Source: an archaeon
Lineage (GTDB): Archaea > Nanobdellota > Nanobdellia > SCGC-AAA011-G17 > GW2011-AR17
NCBI GenBank assembly: GCA_023245975.1
Contig: JAHFJF010000034.1
Span: forward strand, 1-8,309
Reading direction: 5' to 3'
DNA: 8,309 bases
Under the pieces are notes generated by a model. It was not told where the DNA came from, ran no database searches, and worked only from the letters and a program-made list of their open reading frames with translations. Made by a program: the position numbers and the translations under genes. This document shows, in pieces, positions 1 to 5,659 of this stretch; the first letter of the stretch is position 1; the number at the start of each line of letters is the position of its first letter.

Positions 1-1475
1 TATATTGCACTTGCGGTTAATGCATGATTCTCTGATGAAAGCGCTAAAGTTATATGATCCAAATTAGAATATGCATCAAGCCTAGCATAATCGTTCATTG
101 CATTTGGTGCAGAGATAGGCAATGCCGAATTTTCTTCTGTTGACCTGATAAATGATGCTAAATATTCTGAATTGCTGCTGTCTGATGTCAGGAATAAGTA
201 ATGCGGCAGTTCCAAATCAGAGGCGATATTGAATACAGTGTAGGGCAAAGTAAAGTTGAAAGCGAACCATGAACCATGTAATCTTGACAAGTTCATCACC
301 GGCTGGAATGGCGCACTGCCAATGCCCAACAATAATCCATAACTAAGCCTTTGATGTGTATATTCGGATTCTTGTGATGAGGAATTAGATTCTGAATCCC
401 TTATAACATTACGTTCAAGGTCTAATTCCAAGTGTTCTCTAATGTATGAACCATTTGATTCTTCGGTGTAATTTGGAAAATCCAGCCCTAAATATGCTGA
501 ATGCCATATTAAATCATTCTGTCCTGAATGGAAAAAATAGGCAAGCGAATCCTCTCCATCTTGGCGATAGCGATAATTGCTCTCAAATGTATCCATGAAA
601 GCAATTTTCCTATAATTAATCCAATTTTCTAATTCAGTACTAACCGTTATGTTTGATGTTTCAACTCCTCTTTCGTAACTAAATCTTGAGATTATTATGC
701 CAAGCCCATAACTGCTGTTGTTTTCTTCAACGCCAATCCTGTATGAATCTGAGATTAATTTACCGGCTTCGTATCTTGCATTAATTGACAATTCAAGCCG
801 CTTATTCAAGAACTCATCATATCCACTACCGAATGGAATATAACCTCCATCAAATAGACTAAATGATAGATTTGCATGTGCATTACCGTATGCCATTACT
901 CTAGTGCCATGATCAAAAAAGCCAATATTGTCCTGTTGCCTGAACCCAATCCTGGAATATTGCTGTAGGTCTAGTCTTCCATTTAGGCTTATATCTGCAT
1001 CGCCTTCTGTTAAGTCATCATGAATGGAAGTCTCGAACAAATCATAGAATGACCTGAACAATGTTGAAATGTCTTCCAAAGAGAATCTGCCGATCCTCTG
1101 ACTGCTGATTTCATTCACCTTAAGGGCTGTATTCATAATCCTGTCTAGTGGGGTGTGCATCACTCGTGTGTTAGAGTTTGCGAAATCCAATAATCCATCT
1201 ACGAAATCTTTATTTTCTCCAGTTGTATACTCTAATTCTCCATAATTTATCGTTAGCTTTCTTCCATTATAGTATAGTGAAAAGCCATTCTCTACCCTGT
1301 AATCCAATTTTCCATAATAAGAAAAACCTGAACCAAGGAATTCTGATTGAGTATTGCCTAATTGCAGGATATTAGGTTCAGGCAATTGGAATTCTTCTGC
1401 CCTTGATTTTGATGGGTATAATAATGCTGCACATAAAGAAGCAGCTGCGATAGTCCCTTTAAGGAATTTCAGCAT
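1..1475 (-). CDS. Large secreted beta-rich protein of unknown function (partial, C-terminus beyond left edge)
   Basis: The minus-strand frame starting at the ATG at 1475-1473 stays open to the window edge, giving 491 residues with no stop; the C-terminus is missing. The N-terminus is a clear Sec signal peptide: M-L-K-F-L-K, a hydrophobic Ala/Leu core at residues 8-20, then S-K-S-R-A followed by E-E, so cleavage after Ala26 is likely. The mature part has many alternating hydrophobic/polar stretches rich in Tyr, Phe, Asn and Ser, as in extended beta-sheet or barrel-like proteins. I count nine N-X-S/T sequons in the visible part, which suits an N-glycosylated archaeal surface protein. No enzyme motif or named family is recognised. 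A TATA box about 30 bp upstream supports the start. Translation was checked by hand at both ends and at internal points. The open frame and signal peptide are directly visible; the beta-rich surface role is inference. Confidence 0.85.
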   Translation of the reverse strand, partial: MLKFLKGTIAAASLCAALLYPSKSRAEEFQLPEPNILQLGNTQSEFLGSGFSYYGKLDYRVENGFSLYYNGRKLTINYGELEYTTGENKDFVDGLLDFANSNTRVMHTPLDRIMNTALKVNEISSQRIGRFSLEDISTLFRSFYDLFETSIHDDLTEGDADISLNGRLDLQQYSRIGFRQQDNIGFFDHGTRVMAYGNAHANLSFSLFDGGYIPFGSGYDEFLNKRLELSINARYEAGKLISDSYRIGVEENNSSYGLGIIISRFSYERGVETSNITVSTELENWINYRKIAFMDTFESNYRYRQDGEDSLAYFFHSGQNDLIWHSAYLGLDFPNYTEESNGSYIREHLELDLERNVIRDSESNSSSQESEYTHQRLSYGLLLGIGSAPFQPVMNLSRLHGSWFAFNFTLPYTVFNIASDLELPHYLFLTSDSSNSEYLASFIRSTEENSALPISAPNAMNDYARLDAYSNLDHITLALSSENHALTASAI

Positions 1476-1479
1476 TAAG

Positions 1480-1496
1480 GTAATACCTTGTATTAC
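1480..1496. promoter_or_regulatory. Operator-like inverted repeat at the start of the secreted-protein gene
   Basis: GTAATAC (1480-1486), a 3-base spacer CTT, then GTATTAC (1490-1496) form a perfect 7-bp-arm inverted repeat. An overlapping dyad, AAGGTA-A-TACCTT, covers 1477-1489. Both lie between the minus-strand TATA box (1501-1508) and the ATG at 1475, where transcription would start. This is a natural position for a repressor site; the regulator is unknown. Confidence 0.4.
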
Positions 1497-1500
1497 TTGA

Positions 1501-1508
1501 TATATAAA
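1501..1508 (-). promoter_or_regulatory. TATA box of the secreted-protein gene
   Basis: On the minus strand this reads TTTATATA, centred about 30 bp upstream of the ATG at 1475. That is the archaeal TATA-box position for a leaderless or very short-leader transcript. No SD sequence is seen before this ATG, which agrees. Confidence 0.6.
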
Positions 1509-1575
1509 ACTAATGTAATCTTGCCTAGAAGGGCTTTATACACGTTTTATGCAGTTTATAGGTGGTTTAGAAATA

Positions 1576-1583
1576 TTTAAATA
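1576..1583 (+). promoter_or_regulatory. TATA box of the 95-residue orphan gene
   Basis: TTTAAATA is centred near 1580, which would place the transcription start near 1605. That is downstream of the possible GTG start at 1587, so the GTG would not be in the transcript. The ATG at 1617 is therefore favoured. A weak SD-like GAGG sits at 1605-1608, 8 bases before that ATG. Confidence 0.5.
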
Positions 1584-1616
1584 TGGGTGGCAGTTTTGAT
1601 TTGTGAGGCAATAAAA

Positions 1617-1904
1617 ATGGAAACATTGCAGGAAAACATTGAAAGAATATTGGGTTATGCAAAAGGAGATTCAGTACAGGGAAGAATTAATTCTATGGAG
1701 GGCTGGCTTGAAGAGCTAAGAAATCTTGAAAAAAAGCACGGATTTATGATTCTTCCACAAATTTATGCTGATATTGAAAGAGGGACCTATAGGAATGCAG
1801 TAAAAATACTCTTGGATGCAGTTGATGAAAATATCGAAAAAGGCTATCTTGATTTAGCCAAGAGCAGATTGAAAACTGTAATCTATCATTTGGATAAGTT
1901 ATAA
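1617..1904 (+). CDS. Small helical protein of unknown function (95 aa)
   Basis: This short gene encodes 95 residues from the ATG at 1617; an in-frame GTG at 1587 would add ten residues but lies too close to the TATA box at 1576-1583 to be transcribed. The protein is charged (many Glu, Lys and Arg) and appears almost wholly alpha-helical. Helical stretches run over roughly residues 3-15, 22-41 (with W30), 47-71 and 75-94. It has no signal peptide, membrane segment, cysteine pair or catalytic motif that I can see. Heptad-like spacing of Leu/Ile in the last two helices suggests a helical hairpin or bundle, perhaps a protein-protein adaptor; this is inference. Its stop codon overlaps the 3' end of gatD by six bases (TTATAA), tail to tail. 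I do not recognise the family. Confidence 0.7.
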   Translation: METLQENIERILGYAKGDSVQGRINSMEGWLEELRNLEKKHGFMILPQIYADIERGTYRNAVKILLDAVDENIEKGYLDLAKSRLKTVIYHLDKL

Positions 1905-3182
1905 ATCAAAGTTCAGGCTGCTGCGATGAGAGATTTCACCGCATATATTTTCTGAGAACATTTCTTTTACTGATTTTGGATGATTAGACAATAGCCATGC
2001 TAACTTGATAAAAGCAGTTTCAGGAGTTAGGTCTAATTGATTTCCTAAAACTCCTATTTCCTGTAACACCCTTCCAGGGGAATAAACGTTCATGTTGACC
2101 CTGCCATAAATCGTTTGCGATGCCATTACAACTGGTATTTTCTTTGACAGGCTTTTCAATTCTGATAATATCTTAGTATTCTCTTTTGTGAATTCATCTA
2201 TCTCAGTTATAGGCATATGGCCTAATCCTGTCCCTTCCAGGATTAATCCGTCAAAACTTTCGTATTGCTTCAGTTCTGAAGCATACATATTAGGGTGGGA
2301 TTTTACAATTCCAATCTTTAAATTTTCATTTAATTTCTTTAAAGACAATTCTTTTTTCTTGTCAACCTTGCTGTAATCGTGCCTTAAAAAATTTACATTA
2401 TTATCAACTTCTGCAAATGGAATACAGTTTACCGGCTTGAATGCATCCCTTCTTGAAGAATGCATTTTTCTTGCTTTTGTTCCTTGTAAAATTAGGCACT
2501 TGTCATCATTACTTGAAGCATGCATGCATATGGCAACTTCGGCAAAATCTGATTTAGCTATGAAATTAACGGCTGCCTTAAGATTTAATGCTGCGTCTGA
2601 AGAGCCGCGATCTGATGATCTTTGAGATCCTACTAATAATATCGGTATTGGCAAATGCTCTAAAATAAAAGACAAGGCTGCTGCAGTGTAATGCATTGTG
2701 TCTGTTCCATGAGTTATTATTATTCCATCGCAGTTAGGAATTTCTTTCTTTATCTCCTCTGCCAGCAGATTATAATGCGCAAACCTCATGTCATCAGAGG
2801 CCATGTTCCTGACTAACCTTGAATTGATGTTGGCTAAACCTCTTATCTCTGGAAACATGGCTAACAAGTCATCTGGGGTGAATTTTGGTGTTACTGCACC
2901 AGTTGTATAGTCTACGCTTGCAGCGAATGTGCCTCCAGTGTGTAAAATGGAGATTGATTTCAAGCCTGATTTTTTTGGGTAATGTGCTCCTTTAGCTTCT
3001 TTTTTAACTGGCTTTGATATGAATTTCAAGTAAGTTACATTCTTTTCATCGGCCGCGTAATTATAACCTGATTTAAGCTTGATTGTGATTATTCCTTTTT
3101 CCTGCGATTGCAAGAGCATGCCTTTGACAGTTTCCCCTTTTATTACTGCCTCAACTTCATCCCCCGGATTTGGCTTTACCAT
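1899..3182 (-). CDS. gatD: Glutamyl-tRNA(Gln) amidotransferase subunit D (GatD)
   Basis: GatD is the L-asparaginase-like subunit of the archaeal GatDE complex. It releases ammonia from Gln or Asn for transamidation of Glu-tRNA(Gln), bound by GatE, to Gln-tRNA(Gln). The 427 residues show a small N-terminal beta domain (about 1-55), typical of GatD and absent from plain asparaginases, a linker, then the asparaginase core. Visible motifs are H-T-G-G-T (81-85), T-H-G-T-D-T-M (157-163), G-S-Q-R-S-S-D (185-191) and A-R-K-M-H-S-S-R-R-D-A-F (237-248). By alignment with asparaginases from memory, the catalytic residues are T85, T160, D161 and K239; all are present, so the enzyme looks intact. The length is near the family norm. 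GatE is not beside it and must be encoded elsewhere. The 3' end overlaps the neighbouring small gene. A GatD alone could be mistaken for type I asparaginase, but the N-terminal domain argues against that. Confidence 0.95.
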   Translation of the reverse strand: MVKPNPGDEVEAVIKGETVKGMLLQSQEKGIITIKLKSGYNYAADEKNVTYLKFISKPVKKEAKGAHYPKKSGLKSISILHTGGTFAASVDYTTGAVTPKFTPDDLLAMFPEIRGLANINSRLVRNMASDDMRFAHYNLLAEEIKKEIPNCDGIIITHGTDTMHYTAAALSFILEHLPIPILLVGSQRSSDRGSSDAALNLKAAVNFIAKSDFAEVAICMHASSNDDKCLILQGTKARKMHSSRRDAFKPVNCIPFAEVDNNVNFLRHDYSKVDKKKELSLKKLNENLKIGIVKSHPNMYASELKQYESFDGLILEGTGLGHMPITEIDEFTKENTKILSELKSLSKKIPVVMASQTIYGRVNMNVYSPGRVLQEIGVLGNQLDLTPETAFIKLAWLLSNHPKSVKEMFSENICGEISHRSSLNFDL

Positions 3183-3205
3183 TAGAACACTTGAGAGTTG
3201 AATAT

Positions 3206-3214
3206 GTTAAAAAA
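3206..3214 (-). promoter_or_regulatory. Probable TATA box of gatD
   Basis: The minus strand reads TTTTTTAAC, about 24-32 bp upstream of the gatD ATG at 3182. The spacing fits a leaderless archaeal transcript and no SD sequence precedes the ATG. The match to a TATA consensus is only moderate. Confidence 0.35.
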
Positions 3215-3281
3215 GTTAATGGTTTTTGAAAATTAAGGCTTGTTTTCTTTGATAATAGAGACTGTAATATATACATCACAG

Positions 3282-3315
3282 AATATTAATATTTAAATAT
3301 CTAGTAATATTAATA
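3282..3315 (+). promoter_or_regulatory. Probable ftsZ promoter: TATA box flanked by identical 10-mers
   Basis: TTTAAATA at 3292-3299 is the best TATA candidate upstream of ftsZ and predicts a start near 3320-3325, leaving a leader of about 230 bases. The 10-mer AATATTAATA occurs on both sides, at 3282-3291 and 3306-3315, exactly 24 bp apart. The flanking copies could be operator half-sites or chance in AT-rich DNA. Other AT-rich boxes nearby cannot be excluded as the real TATA. Confidence 0.45.
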
Positions 3316-3319
3316 AAAA

Positions 3320-3548
3320 GAAATAAGTTTTATCCCGGTATTTGAATTTGGGCAATTCAAATCGTGGCCGTGATAAAAACTTCGTGGAACATCAGTGTGT
3401 TTCCATCACGTGTGTTGTGTGTGTAAGTCACATTTGGGCAAATGCAACTAATTCTAAGAGTAATGTAGTCATAACAAGTTAATAAAGGTTGCGAAAGCGG
3501 CTTTTAAGGTTAGGACACATAAAAAAGAGGGAATAAAAACAGGGGGAA
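3320..3548 (+). ncRNA. Candidate structured 5' leader (or small RNA) upstream of ftsZ
   Basis: This gene-free stretch carries four potential RNA hairpins. H1 has a perfect 9-bp stem, ATTTGAATT (3340-3348) with AATTCAAAT (3354-3362), and loop TGGGC. H2 pairs CGTGAT (3369-3374) with ATCACG (3405-3410), with an inner GGAA (3386-3389) / TTCC (3401-3404). H3 pairs CATTT (3431-3435) with AAATG (3440-3444), loop GGGC. H4 is a 10-bp stem (3483-3492 with 3497-3506) closed by a GAAA tetraloop and containing three G-U wobbles, so it makes sense only as RNA. H1 and H3 share the 9-mer TTTGGGCAA at the loop. The segment is more GC-rich than the AT-rich promoter before it. It could be a cis-regulatory leader of ftsZ or an independent small RNA; no known riboswitch or RNA family is recognised. 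Confidence 0.4.
3541..3546 (+). promoter_or_regulatory. Shine-Dalgarno of ftsZ, deciding the start codon
   Basis: AGGGGG can pair with the CCUCC anti-SD with one G-U wobble. It lies only 2 bases before the ATG at 3549 but 8 bases before the ATG at 3555. The latter is normal spacing, so translation most likely starts at 3555. The same 8-base spacing is seen for the gene at the right edge. Confidence 0.65.
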
Positions 3549-3554
3549 ATGAAA

Positions 3555-4628
3555 ATGGACTTTATTGTGCAATCAGCGCTGAAATCAGCACAAGAATACA
3601 AATATGACGAAGTCCGCGTTGGCCAAGCTAACATTAAAGTTGTTGGTTGCGGCGGCGGCGGTACAAACACGACAAATTGGCTCTACAAGAAGGGTGTACA
3701 AGGGGCTGAGGTTATTGCATTAAACACAGATAGCCAGCACCTTAGCATGGTAGAAGCAGACAAGAAAATCCTAATCGGAAAGGATCTCACAAGAGGTCTG
3801 GGATGTGGCGGATATCCGGACAAGGGAAGGGAGGCAGCAAAGGAACAGATTTCTGAGCTGAAGGAAGCCTTGAAAGGTAGTGATATGGTATTCGTCACAG
3901 CTGGCCTCGGCGGAGGAACAGGTACAGGTTCTGCGCCAGTCGTTGCCCAAATTGCAAAGGAAAACGGAGCAATAGTCATTGGCACCGTCACGATGCCATT
4001 TGACATTGAAAGGGCAAGAATAGACAAGGCCGAATTCGGCTTACAACAGCTTAGGGAAGTCTGCGATACAGTAATTGTCATAGACAACAACAGGCTAGTA
4101 AGCATTGCAGGAAACCTGCCAATCCAGCAGGCATTCGCAGTTGCCAATGAACTTATTTCAACTATGATAAAAGGAATAGTTGAGATTATCGCAGTGCCAT
4201 CCTTAGTCAACTTAGACTATGCAGATGTCAAGGCAATCATGGCAAATGGAGACGTCTCAGTAATCGGTGTAGGCGAATCTGACTCTGAACACAGGGTCGA
4301 AGAAGCTGTCAAAAGGGCATTAAGCAACCCATTGCTTGATGTAAGCTATGAAGGTGCCACAGGTGCGTTGATACACGTAACTGGAGGAACTGACCTTACA
4401 CTAGATGAAGTAAGCAGGGCAGGAGAGCTCATAACAGAAGCATTGGATAGAGATGCAAACGTAATCTGGGGAGCAAGAATCAGCAATGACATGAACGGAA
4501 AGCTCAGGATAATGGCAATCATAACAGGTGTTAATTCGCCATATATCCTTGGCAAGGGCGACAAGTCAAAGTCTGCTTCCAAAGGAAAGTCGTTTAACAG
4601 TGAGCTCGGAATTGACCTGTTAAGGTAA
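3555..4628 (+). CDS. ftsZ2: Cell division GTPase FtsZ, archaeal FtsZ2 type
   Basis: FtsZ is the tubulin-like GTPase that polymerises at mid-cell; in haloarchaea FtsZ2 acts in constriction. The product is 357 residues from the ATG at 3555 (359 from 3549). The later start is supported by SD spacing and by the M-x-x-I-V-Q-x-A-L opening that haloarchaeal FtsZ2 shares, recalled from memory. Numbered from the 3555 start: the GTP-binding loop G-C-G-G-G-G-T-N is at 31-38, N-T-D-S-Q-H-L at 57-63, the tubulin signature G-G-G-T-G-T-G at 119-125, E-R-A-R at 152-155, V-I-D-N-N-R-L at 175-181 and the T7 synergy loop N-L-D-Y-A-D at 219-224. After the tubulin fold, a Lys/Ser-rich linker (about 334-348) leads to a conserved-looking tail G-I-D-L-L-R at 352-357, like the G-L-D-V-I-R end of FtsZ2. 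All catalytic elements appear intact. Codon use is richer in C/G endings than in neighbouring genes, suggesting high expression. It appears monocistronic. Confidence 0.96.
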   Translation: MDFIVQSALKSAQEYKYDEVRVGQANIKVVGCGGGGTNTTNWLYKKGVQGAEVIALNTDSQHLSMVEADKKILIGKDLTRGLGCGGYPDKGREAAKEQISELKEALKGSDMVFVTAGLGGGTGTGSAPVVAQIAKENGAIVIGTVTMPFDIERARIDKAEFGLQQLREVCDTVIVIDNNRLVSIAGNLPIQQAFAVANELISTMIKGIVEIIAVPSLVNLDYADVKAIMANGDVSVIGVGESDSEHRVEEAVKRALSNPLLDVSYEGATGALIHVTGGTDLTLDEVSRAGELITEALDRDANVIWGARISNDMNGKLRIMAIITGVNSPYILGKGDKSKSASKGKSFNSELGIDLLR

Positions 4629-4638
4629 TCAATTTCGT

Positions 4639-4661
4639 AGGGCAAACCCCCAAGATGCCCT
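4639..4661 (+). other. Hairpin upstream of the ftsZ terminator with alternative pairing partners
   Basis: AGGGCA (4639-4644) and TGCCCT (4656-4661) form a 6-bp inverted repeat with an 11-base loop just after the ftsZ stop. The same GGGCA/TGCCC words recur in the terminator hairpin 16 bases later, so mutually exclusive pairings are possible. Confidence 0.4.
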
Positions 4662-4672
4662 CACTAAGTCTT

Positions 4673-4704
4673 GCTAATGCCCACATAGGGCATTAGCTTT
4701 TTTT
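4673..4704 (+). terminator. Hairpin plus T-tract terminator of ftsZ
   Basis: GCTAATGCCC (4673-4682) and GGGCATTAGC (4688-4697) form a perfect 10-bp stem around the 5-base loop ACATA, followed at once by seven T (4698-4704), a C and four more T. This is the layout of a bacterial intrinsic terminator. Archaeal RNA polymerase stops at T-tracts, and a strong hairpin is not usually needed. It lies 44 bases after the ftsZ stop codon. The T-tract runs into the TATA box of the next gene. Confidence 0.8.
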
Positions 4705-4705
4705 C

Positions 4706-4714
4706 TTTTATAAT
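4706..4714 (+). promoter_or_regulatory. TATA box of the solenoid-protein gene
   Basis: TTTTATAAT begins within the T-rich tail of the ftsZ terminator and is centred about 23 bp before the ATG at 4733, fitting a leaderless transcript. It makes the upstream GTG at 4721 an unlikely start. No SD sequence is visible. Confidence 0.5.
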
Positions 4715-4732
4715 ATCTCTGTGTGGTCTACT

Positions 4733-5659
4733 ATGGATATTATTGATTCATTAAAAGGGATAAAGGCTCCTGAAGAAAGGGCAGTTGTTGAATTTTCAAG
4801 AAACCCGCTGAATTATTTTAAATCAAGCTACCAAGCCTGGAACAGTATGGCAGGGTATTTACAAAAAGACGTAAGGAAAATAACTGGACTTAACAATAAT
4901 GAATTACAGGTTGCAGACAACCTATATGCTGAAGCATTAAGGCTGATTGATAATCTGAAAATTGATACAAAAGATGCTGTTTCTCTGTTGAGAGAGAATT
5001 TAAGCAGCAGTAGTTTTTGGGGAGGATTGTATCTTACAGCATTGCTAAATACTGGATGCTTGGATGAACTGATAATAGAAGAAATCTATGGATTATCATT
5101 TGTTGGATATAAATTAAAGCGTGGCAAGATAATAATAAATGAATCAGTACAATTTTACACTGGAGAATTTGCCAACAGCTGCGTAATTGAGAATAATGCA
5201 AGATTACAAACAAGCATGGCGCATAAGGCAACCGGCGGCATTTTCATAAATAATGGACATGCCTTGTGCTTGGGCCATACTGTAAAGGGCGGAGTTTACA
5301 TCAATAATGGGGAAATCAAGAATAACATGGCTGCCTTTTCTTCTTCATCTGTATTTTTTAACAAAGGAATAATTGAGGGCCATGTTTGCCATGGTGCTTC
5401 GGATATAATATTTGTTAACAAAGGAAAGATATGGAGGAAGGAATATATGAATGGGATTTTTCTTGAAAAGAGGGAATTAGATAATAGCAATATTGTAAAG
5501 CCAATCTATCCTTTCATAGACCAGCATTTGCGCAACCTTGTAAATGCCTTGGAAGATGCAGCTTATTGTTTAGACGAACCAAAGACAAAAGAGATAAAAA
5601 AAGAGATAGAACCATATTATAAGCTAAAATATGGAGAAGGAGTTATTTCGTACCTTTGA
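4733..5659 (+). CDS. Beta-solenoid-like protein of unknown function (308 aa)
   Basis: The chosen start is the ATG at 4733; an in-frame GTG at 4721 would add four residues but is too near the TATA box. No signal peptide is seen, so the protein is probably cytoplasmic. Residues 1-128 are mostly helical. Residues about 130-233 hold an imperfect repeat of 18-19 residues: G-G-I-F-I-N-N-G (168-175), G-G-V-Y-I-N-N-G (186-193), S-S-V-F-F-N-K-G (205-212) and D-I-I-F-V-N-K-G (224-231), with weaker copies near 131 and 150. Short I/V-x-I/F-x-N strands followed by N-G or K-G turns suggest a right-handed parallel beta-helix, similar in feel to GXGXG-type solenoids, but no homology is claimed. The C-terminal 75 residues are helical again. 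Several Cys and His (C150, H164, H176, C179, H182, H217, C219, H220) cluster in or next to the repeats, which might allow metal binding. The 3' end overlaps the nitroreductase gene by 17 bp, tail to tail. Confidence 0.85.
   Translation: MDIIDSLKGIKAPEERAVVEFSRNPLNYFKSSYQAWNSMAGYLQKDVRKITGLNNNELQVADNLYAEALRLIDNLKIDTKDAVSLLRENLSSSSFWGGLYLTALLNTGCLDELIIEEIYGLSFVGYKLKRGKIIINESVQFYTGEFANSCVIENNARLQTSMAHKATGGIFINNGHALCLGHTVKGGVYINNGEIKNNMAAFSSSSVFFNKGIIEGHVCHGASDIIFVNKGKIWRKEYMNGIFLEKRELDNSNIVKPIYPFIDQHLRNLVNALEDAAYCLDEPKTKEIKKEIEPYYKLKYGEGVISYL

Noticed and set aside
1178..1375. Plus-strand open frame of 65 codons
   Set aside because: It lies wholly inside the minus-strand secreted-protein gene, whose frame is open for 491 codons with a signal peptide and promoter. 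The plus frame has no family features and is a shadow.
1587..1616. GTG start for the small helical protein
   Set aside because: It is only a few bases downstream of the TATA box and would be upstream of the transcription start. The ATG at 1617 fits better.
1899..3182. Plain type I L-asparaginase
   Set aside because: The N-terminal beta domain and linker before the T-G-G-T motif, and the A-R-K-M-H-S-S-R-R-D-A-F segment, are GatD-like; a plain asparaginase would start near residue 75.
3369..3410. C/D box small RNA (GTGATAA resembles a C box)
   Set aside because: The C-box-like word has a mismatch, and no D box (CTGA) lies at suitable spacing. The hairpin reading of the same bases is stronger.
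3340..3548. tRNA or known riboswitch in the ftsZ leader
   Set aside because: No cloverleaf, no T-loop sequence (GTTCRA) and no recognised aptamer core could be found. The hairpins are simple stems of unknown type.
3683..4210. Minus-strand open frame of 175 codons opposite ftsZ
   Set aside because: It is antisense to the most conserved part of FtsZ (tubulin signature region). Its composition is that expected from reading a conserved gene backwards, and no promoter is seen.
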